Shown here: positions 5,594-12,809 of the stretch, piece by piece | How the letters are laid out: each line of letters opens with the position of its first letter | How positions within the stretch are numbered: the stretch's first letter is position 1 | Source of the DNA: an uncultured Clostridia bacterium | Lineage (GTDB): Bacteria; Bacillota; Clostridia; Oscillospirales; Oscillospiraceae | Direction of reading: 5' to 3' | Assembly (NCBI GenBank): GCA_937915065.1 | Contig: CALDMR010000007.1 | Coordinates: 1 to 12,867, forward strand | Length of the DNA stretch: 12,867 nt | Program-made: the position numbers and the translations under genes | Notes under the pieces: model-generated | The model's database searches: none | Told to the model about the DNA's origin: nothing | The model's input: only the letters and a program-made list of their open reading frames with translations

Positions 5594-6490
5594 GTGAAAC
5601 ATGAGAGCCCCCCGAAACAGCCGGGGCGGGGCAACTATATTTTTAAGTATTACGCCCGCGCCTGCGTGCAGCGGTATTTTCAATTTGATGTGGGCCGGGA
5701 GAGTGCTGCGCTGGCCTACTATCTGCTGTTCAGCATTTTTCCGCTGATGATTTTTTTCAGCATTCTGCTGGGGTATGCGCACCTGAATCAGTCGCCCATT
5801 ATTGCGGGGCTTTATGAGATCCTGCCGGTGGAGGCCGCGGGTATCATCGCGGAATATCTGCATCATGTATCTTCTATGCAGTTTGGGCCGGTGCTGCTCA
5901 GTGTGCTGTTTTGCTGCCTGTGGTTTCCCATGCGCGCCACCAATTCGCTGCTGACGGCGATGCGCAAGGGAATTGGCCGCAAACCGATTTCCCACGGCTT
6001 CCTGCGCACCCAGCTGCGTTTGCTGCTGTATGCTGTGTTTCTGATGGTTGCCATCCTGTTCGGCGTGTTGTTCATGGTGCTCAGCAACAGCGTGCTGGAG
6101 CTTTTGTCGGAACTCTTTGCCCTGTCTGATGCGTTTGTCTACATCTGGCGCCGTTTCCGGCTGCTGTTCCTGGCGGTGCTGATGTTTTTGGTGCTGTATG
6201 TTTTCTATCTTTCCGGCTGCGAAGACCGGCATCCGCCGTTCTATCAGATTTGCCCCGGTATTTTTGGGGCTTTTGCTGCCTGGATGATCCTGTCCAATGT
6301 TTTTTCCCATATGGTTGGGCGCATTTCTGTATACTCGGTGGTGTATGGCTCCATCAGCGCCATCATTGTGCTGATGCTGTGGCTGTACCTGACATCAACG
6401 GTGCTGATCATGGGCAATGTGTTTAATCAGATTATGAACGAAACGCGCAAACGCTACGGCAGCTGGAAACCGCCGGCGCCGGAGGCGTAA
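5594..6490 (+). CDS. YihY/BrkB family integral membrane protein
   Basis: This 298-residue inner-membrane protein has about six hydrophobic segments (roughly residues 36-57, 90-112, 136-160, 182-207, 215-240 and 250-280). It carries the family signatures: the early ESAALAYYLLFSIFPLMIFF block and the late VVYGSISAIIVLMLWLYLTS segment followed by a GNVFN end. YihY/BrkB proteins were once annotated as ribonuclease BN, now considered an error; their transport or envelope role is not settled. The start is the GTG at 5594, after GAGG with 7 bases of spacing; no in-frame ATG is close. Length is normal. It opens a rightward cluster with trkA 55 bases downstream. The cytoplasmic tail is short and Pro/Ala-rich. 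Confidence 0.88.
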   Translation: MKHESPPKQPGRGNYIFKYYARACVQRYFQFDVGRESAALAYYLLFSIFPLMIFFSILLGYAHLNQSPIIAGLYEILPVEAAGIIAEYLHHVSSMQFGPVLLSVLFCCLWFPMRATNSLLTAMRKGIGRKPISHGFLRTQLRLLLYAVFLMVAILFGVLFMVLSNSVLELLSELFALSDAFVYIWRRFRLLFLAVLMFLVLYVFYLSGCEDRHPPFYQICPGIFGAFAAWMILSNVFSHMVGRISVYSVVYGSISAIIVLMLWLYLTSTVLIMGNVFNQIMNETRKRYGSWKPPAPEA

Positions 6491-6545
6491 TTTTATTTGG
6501 TTGATCCGCGGGCGGCTGAGGCCGCAGAGATCGGAGGATATTACT

Positions 6546-7904
6546 ATGAAAATCATCATTATCGGCAATGGTAAAGTGGGATATACCCTGGCCGAGCAGC
6601 TGAGCAAGGCCAATCACGACTTGACCATCATTGACCAGCAGTCGCCTGCTCTGCAGCGGGCCGACAGCAACCTGGATGTGATGTGCGTGGCGGGCAACGG
6701 TGCCAGTATCCGCACGCTGATGGAGGCCGGCGCCCGCACAGCGGATCTGGTCATTGCGGTGACCAACTTTGACGAGGTCAATATTGTTTGCTGCCTGCTG
6801 GCTAAAAAGCTGGGGGCCAAGCATACCATTGCCCGCATCCGCGACCCGGAATACTCCGCAGACGCGCCCCTGCTCAAGCGGGAGATCGGCCTGGACATGA
6901 TCATCAATCCGGAGCGTGCGGCAGCTATGGAAATTTCCCGTATTTTCCGCTACCCCTCCGCCACGGGCGTGGACACTTTTGCCCGGGGCGAGGTGGAAAT
7001 GGTGGGATTTTCCATTGAGGAGCACGATGAAATCGTGGGAGTGCCCCTGTATGAATTCAACCGGCTTCACCCCAACCGGACGCTGATGTGCGCCGTGCAG
7101 CGCGAGCGCGAAGTGATCATTCCCAACGGTGATTTTGTGCCTCAGGTGGATGATACGGCCTATATGATCGGCAATCCGCTGGAACTGAAGCGCTGTTTTC
7201 AGCTTATGGGCCGTCCCATGTCCCGGGTGAAGGATGTGGCCATCTTGGGCGGCAGCCGCATTGCCACCTATTTATCCTGGGAGCTGGCAAAAACCGATAT
7301 GCATGTGCGTGTGATCGAAAGGGATCTGGCCAAGTGCGAGCGCCTGTCGGAGATGCTGCCCAATGCGCTGATCATCCATGGCGATGGTACGGATAACGAG
7401 GTGCTGGAAAGCGAAAATATTTTCAAGGCGGATGCGTTCGTGTCGCTGACGGACCGGGACGAGGAAAACCTGCTGATGGCGCTGAATGCGATCCATGCCG
7501 GTGTGCCCAATGTGGCGGCCAAAATGACCCGGCCCAATTATATCGATCTGGCCAAGGATGTGGGACTGGACAGTATCATCAGCCCCAAGGATCTGACGGC
7601 CAATCTGATCTCCAGCTATGTGCGCTCCTTTTCAAACTCCGAGGGCAGTGCCGTGGAACGGCTGTACAAGCTGCTGGATAACAAAATGGAGGCGGTGGAA
7701 TTCACTGCCGCCGGAACGACGCGATTCCTCAATATTATGCTGAAAAATCTAAAGCTGAAAAAAGGTTTGCTGATTGCTGCGATTGTCCGCGGCGATGAGG
7801 CGATTATTCCCAATGGTAATGATATGATTCTGGAGGGAGACCGCGTAATCGTTGTGGCACGTTCGCTGTTTTTGGATGATCTCAATGATATTCTGAAGGA
7901 CTGA
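6546..7904 (+). CDS. trkA: Trk potassium uptake regulator TrkA
   Basis: TrkA is the cytoplasmic NAD(H)-binding gating ring that controls the TrkH potassium channel-like transporter. The 452-residue protein has the full-length double arrangement RCK_N, RCK_C, RCK_N, RCK_C. The first Rossmann motif is IIIIGNGKVGYTLAEQL (GNGKVG at 7-12) with an acidic end of strand two (TIIDQQ). The second half starts at VKDVAILGGSRIATYLSWEL (about 225), where the glycine motif is degenerate, and has HGDGTDNEVL. Each RCK_C domain carries an IIPNG motif (REVIIPNGDF and DEAIIPNGND). The ATG at 6546 follows GGAGG; the frame is open upstream to 6501 but lacks a ribosome site there. It precedes trkH by 37 bases, the usual operon partner. 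Confidence 0.95.
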   Translation: MKIIIIGNGKVGYTLAEQLSKANHDLTIIDQQSPALQRADSNLDVMCVAGNGASIRTLMEAGARTADLVIAVTNFDEVNIVCCLLAKKLGAKHTIARIRDPEYSADAPLLKREIGLDMIINPERAAAMEISRIFRYPSATGVDTFARGEVEMVGFSIEEHDEIVGVPLYEFNRLHPNRTLMCAVQREREVIIPNGDFVPQVDDTAYMIGNPLELKRCFQLMGRPMSRVKDVAILGGSRIATYLSWELAKTDMHVRVIERDLAKCERLSEMLPNALIIHGDGTDNEVLESENIFKADAFVSLTDRDEENLLMALNAIHAGVPNVAAKMTRPNYIDLAKDVGLDSIISPKDLTANLISSYVRSFSNSEGSAVERLYKLLDNKMEAVEFTAAGTTRFLNIMLKNLKLKKGLLIAAIVRGDEAIIPNGNDMILEGDRVIVVARSLFLDDLNDILKD

Positions 7905-7941
7905 GGATTTATTCCCCGGCTAAACCAAGAGGTACGTTTTC

Positions 7942-9150
7942 ATGAATCTTCGGTTTGTAACTAAATTTATCGGAATTGTGCTCTGCGCTGCGGCGCTGTG
8001 CATGGTTCCCTCCCTGTTGATTGCATTGTATACGGAAGATGGCAGCGCAGGGGCGTTTTTGGCCGCTATGCTTGCGGGTTTGCTGCCGGGCCTGTTGCTG
8101 AGTGCGCGGCCCTTGGACGGCGATGACCGGATGCACCTGCGCGACGGCTTTGCCACAGTGGCCGGGTGCTGGTTGTGCCTGTCGCTGCTGTGTGCGCTGC
8201 CCTATTGGTTCAGCGGTGCGCTGCCCAATTTTTTCGATGCCCTGTTTGAATCGGCCTCCGGCTTGACTACCACGGGAGCTTCTGTGGTGAGTGAAATCGA
8301 GGGATTACCGAAAAGCCTGCTGTTCTGGCGCAGCTTTACCCAATTCCTCGGTGGTATGGGCGTGCTGGTGCTGATGCTGGCGCTACTGCCCAGGCTGGGC
8401 GCGGGCAGCGCATATCTTATGCGGGCGGAAAGCCCCGGGCCCATCAAAAGCAAGCTGGTACCCAAAATTGGACAGAGCGCAAAGATCCTGTATTCGATCT
8501 ATTTGATTTTGATTGGCGCGGAGACGGTCTGTCTGCGCATTGCGGGCATGGACTGGTTTGACAGCATCTGCCACGCCATGTCCACGATTTCCACCGGCGG
8601 ATTCTCCACAAAAAATACGTCGGTAGCCTATTTTGATTCATTGGCGGTGGATTGGATCATCATTGTGTTTATGCTGCTGGCCGGTATCAATTTTTCTCTG
8701 CTTTTCCTGATGGCCTGCCGGGGATTCGGTGCGGTGCGGAAGGATGAGGAACTGAGACTGTATCTGGTTGCGATTTTCGGCGCTTCGGCGGCGATCGTTC
8801 TGTCGCTGGTGGTTCAGGGCGGGGAAGCGTTTTTCGTTCCCCTGATAACGGATGCGGTATTCCAGGTGGTTACCATTATCACATCCACAGGCTACGCCAC
8901 AGCGGATTATATGCTCTGGCCTACGCTGGCCCAATGCGTGCTGCTGGCGCTCATGTTTATGGGCGGCTGTGCCGGGTCCACAGCCGGCGGCGTGAAGGGA
9001 GTGCGCGTGCTGTTGCTGCGCAAGATGCTGCAGCGGGCAGTGAACAAAGTGCTGCATCCCCGTCAAGTTCATGTGATCACGCTAAGCGGCAAAAGGGTGG
9101 ACGAGGGAACGCTATTTGTGTGTTTTTCTACGCCTACTGTGCGCTGCTGA
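7942..9150 (+). CDS. trkH: TrkH potassium transporter, main part (truncated by frameshift)
   Basis: TrkH/KtrB-type membrane protein that moves potassium with TrkA. As read, the frame gives 402 residues. The first 394 are normal TrkH, including three of four pore-loop filters: SGLTTTGAS (about 107-114), STISTGGFS (about 214-222) and ITSTGYAT (about 313-320). The MGGCAGSTAGGVKGVR segment (about 340-355), conserved in the family, is also present. After Cys394 the frame changes to an unrelated FSTPTVRC end. One missing T in the T run at 9123-9127 would restore the family sequence, which continues in the -1 frame to 9386. The intact protein would be about 481 residues, the usual length. ATG 7942 has AGAGG with about 9 bases of spacing. 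The gene may be truly broken, read by ribosomal slippage, or wrongly assembled. Confidence 0.9.
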   Translation: MNLRFVTKFIGIVLCAAALCMVPSLLIALYTEDGSAGAFLAAMLAGLLPGLLLSARPLDGDDRMHLRDGFATVAGCWLCLSLLCALPYWFSGALPNFFDALFESASGLTTTGASVVSEIEGLPKSLLFWRSFTQFLGGMGVLVLMLALLPRLGAGSAYLMRAESPGPIKSKLVPKIGQSAKILYSIYLILIGAETVCLRIAGMDWFDSICHAMSTISTGGFSTKNTSVAYFDSLAVDWIIIVFMLLAGINFSLLFLMACRGFGAVRKDEELRLYLVAIFGASAAIVLSLVVQGGEAFFVPLITDAVFQVVTIITSTGYATADYMLWPTLAQCVLLALMFMGGCAGSTAGGVKGVRVLLLRKMLQRAVNKVLHPRQVHVITLSGKRVDEGTLFVCFSTPTVRC

Positions 9151-9386
9151 TTGTCGGTACGTTGGTCGTTTCTCTGGATAATATGGGGTTTGCCGCATCC
9201 TTTTCTGCGGCGCTGACCAGTTTGAGCAATATCGGGCCGGGACTGGATGCGCTGGGACCTGCCGGAAATTTCTCGCCGCTGTCGGATTTGAGTAAACTGA
9301 CGCTGAGCCTTTTGATGCTCATCGGCAGACTGGAGATCTTGCCGATTTTGGTGCTGCTCAGCCCCAGCGCATGGCGGCATAAATGA
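9123..9386 (+). pseudogene. trkH: TrkH C-terminal part, out of frame with the rest
   Basis: In the -1 frame relative to the main trkH frame, codons from about 9123 encode FFYAYCALLIVGTLVVSLDN and continue through SAALTSLSNIGPGLDALGP to SPSAWRHK and a TGA stop at 9384-9386. This is the last repeat of TrkH, with the fourth filter (SNIGPGL) and final membrane helix. It has no start codon or ribosome site of its own at the junction, so it is the detached remainder of trkH, not a separate gene. A slip of one base back on TTT at 9124-9126 would join the two parts exactly. Confidence 0.88.
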
Positions 9387-9405
9387 TTGGGACAACAAGA
9401 AATAG

Positions 9406-9450
9406 AAAACTCCGGCCGCAGCGCAATGCGTTGCGGTCGGAGTTTTTACT
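9406..9450 (+). terminator. Intrinsic terminator after trkH
   Basis: Arms 9406-9424 and 9428-9446 form a GC-rich hairpin (ACTCCGGCCGCAGCGC against its near-complement, two G-U or mismatch positions) with a three-base AAT loop, followed by TTTTTACTTTT. It lies 20 bases after the trkH stop. The A-rich left arm means it could also stop leftward transcription of the VTT-domain gene. Confidence 0.9.
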
Positions 9451-9575
9451 TTTATATTATGGGGGCTGGAGGCGTCCGAGGTTTATATAGCCGGAGGATA
9501 GATCCGCCAAACTGGGAGTGGAGCGCTCTGAAACCTGCGGTGTAGAACTGCTTCTGTAAGGGGAGGCTGTACCTG

Positions 9576-10259
9576 TTATTTCTTCCACTTGCGCAGCAGG
9601 GCTTCTTCCCACCGGTCGCCAAATTTCATGGCGACGAGGAACAGGGTGAGCCCGGCCAGGCACAGCAGGCCCAGGGCTACCGGCGGCAGACTCAGCGCGT
9701 TTCCGCCCACGGCACAGGCCACCAGCAGCCCCCAGGGGCGGCAGGCCAGCACCAAAAACAGGAACCGCTTGAACGGCATGCCAGTCAGTCCGGCCAGGAA
9801 ACAGAGGATATCATCGGGAAAACCGGGCAGCAGGAACGCCATGGTGAAGAAAATATCCTGCTTCCGCTCGATCACGGCCATGTACTTGTCCATATCCCGG
9901 CGGCTGACAAAGCGCTCCACAAAGGGACGGCCCAGCTGCCGCGCCAGCTGGAACACCAGGGCGGCACCCAAAGCCACGGCGCCATAGGTCAGCAGGAATG
10001 CGCTCAGGGTGCCGAACAGGGCAGCGCCGGCCAGGCTGGTGACATTGCTGGGAATGGGAGCCACGATCACAGAGGCAAGCTGCACGAGGAAATAAATGAT
10101 ATAGGAAAAGGGCGAGAAGTGCTCAATGTAAGCACGCATCTCTTCCAGCGATCCCACCGAGGCAAAGAATCCGGTGTGGTATAAAAACAGCAGCAGCCCC
10201 GCTGTCAGTACGGCGATACCGGCGATCCAAAGAAACTGCGTGCGCTTATTGCGATCCAT
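9576..10259 (-). CDS. TVP38/TMEM64 (VTT-domain) membrane protein
   Basis: The 227-residue protein belongs to the TVP38/TMEM64 family of the DedA/VTT superfamily. I see about five to six membrane segments (near residues 9-28, 50-70, 75-108, 136-157, 163-185 and 190-211). The family hallmark is FLLPGFPDDILCFLAGLTGM at about 142-161, preceded by the APIPSNVTSLAGAALFG block at about 67-83 that forms the first re-entrant element. Family members are linked to lipid scrambling or lipid-carrier transport, but the substrate of this one cannot be told. The ATG at 10259 has AGAGGG with 8 bases of spacing; an in-frame ATG at 10265 is too close to the site (2 bases). It is downstream of the pseudouridine synthase gene on the same strand. 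Confidence 0.88.
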   Translation of the reverse strand: MDRNKRTQFLWIAGIAVLTAGLLLFLYHTGFFASVGSLEEMRAYIEHFSPFSYIIYFLVQLASVIVAPIPSNVTSLAGAALFGTLSAFLLTYGAVALGAALVFQLARQLGRPFVERFVSRRDMDKYMAVIERKQDIFFTMAFLLPGFPDDILCFLAGLTGMPFKRFLFLVLACRPWGLLVACAVGGNALSLPPVALGLLCLAGLTLFLVAMKFGDRWEEALLRKWKK

Positions 10260-10300
10260 AAACATGTCCCTCTTTTACTGTGTTTGGGTATTTGAATGAT

Positions 10301-10309
10301 AGTATAGCA
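10301..10309 (-). promoter_or_regulatory. Candidate extended -10 promoter for the VTT-domain gene
   Basis: On the minus strand TGCTATACT (10309-10301) is an extended -10 element about 42 bases upstream of the start at 10259. No good -35 box lies at 17-19 bases. The same TGCTATA core is seen in the yihY-family and pdxS promoters in this window. Confidence 0.45.
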
Positions 10310-10366
10310 GAACCGCTGCACAATGGATGAACGATTTGTAAATACGGCAATTTCTGCGCGTGCAAA

Positions 10367-10957
10367 TCAGCAGCTTGCCCAGGGGGGATAGGCCTCGAAA
10401 GTTTGGACGCTGCGCTGATAGGGAAAGGTCAGGCGGCAGGAAAAGAGGGCGGGGGCGGAGGAATCGTCCCGGGCACCGTATTTATGGTCGCCTACCAGGG
10501 GATAACCGCGGCTGGCAAACTGCGCGCGGATCTGATGGCTGCGGCCGGTGTGCAGGCGGATCTGTACCAGAGAGGGATCGCCCGGCCGCAGCAGGCGGTA
10601 TTCCAGCCGGGCGCGCTTTACGCCGCCGCGCATACGCTTCACGGGGTATACTTTGTTCTTTTTGGCGTCTTTCCACAGCAAATCTTCCCAGTCGCCGGAT
10701 TCGGGCGGCATGCCGTGCACCAGAGCTACATATTCTTTGACCATGGCGCCTTCTTGGATGGCCCGGGACAGGGCGGCGGCAGTTTGCCGGTCGCGGGCAT
10801 AGACCATTACGCCGCCGACATTCAGATCCAGCCGGTGTACCGGCAGAAACTGGCCGCCCAGGGTCTGGCGCAGAGCTTCGGGAACGCCCCTTTCGGCATC
10901 CAGCCCCACCGGCTTGACACAGACGGCAATGTGTTGATCAGAGTACAGGATTTCCAT
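10367..10957 (-). CDS. Small RluA-family pseudouridine synthase
   Basis: This 196-residue enzyme isomerises uridine to pseudouridine in rRNA or tRNA. It lacks the N-terminal S4 domain found in many RluA/RluD proteins and consists of the catalytic domain only. I see the opening LYSDQHIAVCVKPVGLDAE, the catalytic HRLD motif (Asp44) in PVHRLDLNVGGV, KEYVALVHG, and the RNA-binding LHTGRSHQIRAQFA motif followed by LVGDHKYG. In most family members HRLD is followed by xxTSG; here it is LNVGG, an uncommon variant, though the catalytic Asp is intact. The ATG at 10957 has AAGGAA with 7 bases of spacing. The exact target base cannot be told. It may be co-transcribed with the VTT-domain gene, as no terminator is visible between them. 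Confidence 0.9.
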   Translation of the reverse strand: MEILYSDQHIAVCVKPVGLDAERGVPEALRQTLGGQFLPVHRLDLNVGGVMVYARDRQTAAALSRAIQEGAMVKEYVALVHGMPPESGDWEDLLWKDAKKNKVYPVKRMRGGVKRARLEYRLLRPGDPSLVQIRLHTGRSHQIRAQFASRGYPLVGDHKYGARDDSSAPALFSCRLTFPYQRSVQTFEAYPPWASC

Positions 10958-11019
10958 AGCAGAGTTCCTTTCCGGAAAAAGTAGCCGGCAGGCGGATATT
11001 TGCAGGGCCGGACATCCTT

Positions 11020-11049
11020 ATTATAAGCGCCGGAGGAGGCGGATTGCAA
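11020..11049 (-). promoter_or_regulatory. Promoter for the pseudouridine synthase gene
   Basis: On the minus strand TTGCAA (11049-11044) and a perfect TATAAT (11025-11020) are 18 bases apart. The transcript would start near 11013, about 55 bases upstream of the start at 10957. It diverges from the pdxS promoter about 100 bases away. Confidence 0.65.
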
Positions 11050-11148
11050 GGCAGAGAAGATTTTTTGCGGTAAGGAACGAATGTGACGAAAAAAGGAAAA
11101 ATTTTTTGTTAAAAAGAGCGATTGATGCTACCCAAGCAACTGCTTCTG

Positions 11149-11157
11149 TGCTATACT
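11149..11157 (+). promoter_or_regulatory. Extended -10 promoter for pdxS-pdxT
   Basis: TGCTATACT at 11149-11157 is an extended -10 element; no good -35 box is at the normal distance, which the extended motif can offset. Transcription would start near 11164, giving a leader of about 120 bases. A perfect 12-base inverted repeat (AAGCAACTGCTT, 11134-11145) lies just upstream. Confidence 0.6.
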
Positions 11158-11168
11158 CTATGACAAAA

Positions 11169-11260
11169 GCGGCGCGCTGGGAAAGAGAGCGCCGCAGGAT
11201 CTTCCCATCATAAACGGAACCCGGCACAGGGCGCATGCTGCGCCTTGATGCGGCGGGTCC
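11169..11260 (+). promoter_or_regulatory. Structured 5' leader of pdxS
   Basis: The leader can fold into two separate structures. The first is a 7-bp GC-only stem pairing 11169-11175 with 11189-11195, starting about five bases into the transcript. The second is an outer helix 11216-11223 with 11254-11260 (7 bp, one bulged A) enclosing an 8-bp hairpin 11228-11235 with 11239-11246 and a TGC loop. The ribosome site (AAGGAG, 11271-11276) follows unpaired. No T run follows any stem, so it is not a terminator. It matches no riboswitch class I recognise. Confidence 0.4.
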
Positions 11261-11285
11261 ATGCAATAGTAAGGAGAGAACTACC

Positions 11286-12161
11286 ATGGATAAGCAGAGA
11301 TTTGAATTGAATAAAAACCTGGCCCAGATGCTCAAGGGCGGCGTGATTATGGATGTGACCACCCCCGAGCAGGCCAAGATTGCCGAGGATGCCGGCGCCT
11401 GCGCTGTTATGGCGCTGGAGCGGATCCCCGCCGATATTCGGGCTGCGGGCGGCGTGTCCCGCATGAGCGACCCGAAGATGATCAAGGGGATTCAGGAGGC
11501 GGTGTCCATCCCGGTGATGGCCAAGTGCCGCATCGGCCATTTTGTGGAGGCCCAGATCCTGCAGGCCATTGAGATCGACTATATTGACGAAAGCGAAGTT
11601 CTTTCGCCCGCCGATGATAAGTATCATATCGACAAGACGGCCTTTGAGGTGCCCTTTGTCTGCGGCGCCCGGGATCTGGGCGAGGCCCTGCGCCGCATCA
11701 ACGAAGGCGCGGCCATGATCCGCACCAAGGGCGAGCCCGGCACCGGCGATGTGGTGCAGGCTGTGCGCCATATGCGCATGATGCAGCAGGAGATCCGCCG
11801 CATTGGTTCCATGAGCCAGGACGAACTGTTTGACGCGGCCAAGGAACTGCAGGTGCCCTATGAATTGGTGCAGTATGTCCATGAGCACAAGAAGCTGCCC
11901 GTGGTTAACTTTGCTGCCGGCGGCGTGGCCACGCCTGCTGACGCTGCGCTGATGATGCAGCTGGGCGCCGAGGGCGTGTTTGTGGGTTCCGGTATTTTCA
12001 AATCCGGCAACCCGGCCAAGCGTGCCGCTGCCATTGTCAAGGCCGTGACCAACTACACCGATGCCAAGCTGCTGGCAGAGCTGTCGGAAGATCTGGGCGA
12101 AGCCATGGTAGGCATCAACGAGCAGGAGATCGAGCTGCTGATGGCAGAGAGAGGAAAGTAA
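11286..12161 (+). CDS. pdxS: Pyridoxal 5'-phosphate synthase lyase subunit PdxS
   Basis: PdxS condenses ribose 5-phosphate, glyceraldehyde 3-phosphate and ammonia into pyridoxal 5'-phosphate, using ammonia from PdxT. The 291-residue protein has the normal length and near-invariant sequence. It shows GGVIMDVTTPEQAKIAEDAG with Asp23, MALERIPADIRAAGGVSRM, the Schiff-base lysine in VMAKCRIGHFVEAQ (Lys80), and the second lysine in MIRTKGEPGTGDVV (Lys148). FAAGGVATPADAALMMQLGA and GVFVGSGIFKS form the phosphate-binding loops. In the family PdxS forms a dodecamer coated by PdxT. ATG 11286 has AAGGAG with 9 bases of spacing; the open frame upstream to 11235 has no ribosome site. pdxT begins one base after the pdxS stop, so the two are tightly coupled. 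Confidence 0.98.
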   Translation: MDKQRFELNKNLAQMLKGGVIMDVTTPEQAKIAEDAGACAVMALERIPADIRAAGGVSRMSDPKMIKGIQEAVSIPVMAKCRIGHFVEAQILQAIEIDYIDESEVLSPADDKYHIDKTAFEVPFVCGARDLGEALRRINEGAAMIRTKGEPGTGDVVQAVRHMRMMQQEIRRIGSMSQDELFDAAKELQVPYELVQYVHEHKKLPVVNFAAGGVATPADAALMMQLGAEGVFVGSGIFKSGNPAKRAAAIVKAVTNYTDAKLLAELSEDLGEAMVGINEQEIELLMAERGK

Positions 12162-12162
12162 G

Positions 12163-12732
12163 ATGACCGTTGGTGTGCTGGCCCTCCAGGGGGCGTTTAT
12201 TGAGCACGAACAGATGCTGGCCCGCCTGGGGGCAGAGTCCTTTGAGATCCGGCAGAAAAAGGACTTGACCCGGCCCATGGATGGATTGATCATCCCCGGC
12301 GGAGAAAGTACAGTGCAGGGAAAGCTGCTGCGGGAGCTGGATCTGTTTGATGAACTGAAGGAACGGATTGCCGCCGGGCTGCCGGTTTTCGGTACCTGTG
12401 CAGGTTTGCTACTGCTGGCCAAGCGGGTTGAAAATGACGGGCGCACCCATTTGGCGCTGATGGATATTACCGCCGTGCGCAACGCCTATGGGCGCCAGCT
12501 GGGCAGCTTTTATGCAGAAGCGGCGTTTCGGGGGATCGGTACGATCCCGATGACCTTTATCCGGGCGCCTTACATTGCGGCCGTTTCCGGCGGGGCGGAG
12601 GCTCTGGCGGAGGTCGATGGCAAAATCGTAGCTGCCCGGGAAGGGAATATGCTGGTGACGGCGTTCCACCCCGAATTGAATGAAGATTTGTCGGTGCACC
12701 GCTACTTCCTGGAAATGATTTCCGGGCGGTGA
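12163..12732 (+). CDS. pdxT: Pyridoxal 5'-phosphate synthase glutaminase subunit PdxT
   Basis: PdxT hydrolyses glutamine and channels ammonia to PdxS. The 189-residue class I glutamine amidotransferase shows its triad: Cys79 in the FGTCAGLLLL nucleophile elbow, and His169 and Glu171 in TAFHPELNED. The family's GVLALQGAFIEH start and the IIPGGESTVQGKLL oxyanion-side loop are present (canonical members have GGESTT; here it is GGESTV). Length is usual. The ATG is one base after the pdxS stop and uses the AGAGGAAAG upstream inside pdxS. The operon ends at the hairpin 23 bases after its stop. Confidence 0.97.
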   Translation: MTVGVLALQGAFIEHEQMLARLGAESFEIRQKKDLTRPMDGLIIPGGESTVQGKLLRELDLFDELKERIAAGLPVFGTCAGLLLLAKRVENDGRTHLALMDITAVRNAYGRQLGSFYAEAAFRGIGTIPMTFIRAPYIAAVSGGAEALAEVDGKIVAAREGNMLVTAFHPELNEDLSVHRYFLEMISGR

Positions 12733-12754
12733 AGCGCACCGGATGGGATCAATC

Positions 12755-12795
12755 AAGCCCCGGCTGCAAAGGCAGCCGGGGCTTTGTCTCCTTTT
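12755..12795 (+). terminator. Intrinsic terminator after pdxT
   Basis: A perfect 13-bp GC-rich hairpin pairs 12755-12767 with 12772-12784, with an AAAG loop, followed by TGTCTCCTTTT. It lies between convergent genes; on the minus strand the following sequence is less T-rich, so it mainly ends pdxST. Confidence 0.9.
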
Positions 12796-12809
12796 GCACA
12801 AAGGAAGTA

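Noticed and set aside
5561..6310. A 249-codon minus-strand frame rich in Gln and His
   Set aside because: It is antisense to the YihY-family gene and covers its promoter; composition is that of a shadow frame.
9451..9575. Possible small gene or RNA between trkH and the VTT-domain gene
   Set aside because: No frame with a ribosome site and no strong hairpin beyond the trkH terminator; I see nothing supportable here.
10403..10984. A 193-codon plus-strand frame
   Set aside because: It is antisense to the pseudouridine synthase gene, which has full family motifs.
11208..12482. A 424-codon minus-strand open frame
   Set aside because: It lies antisense to pdxS and pdxT, both certain genes; it has no family features.
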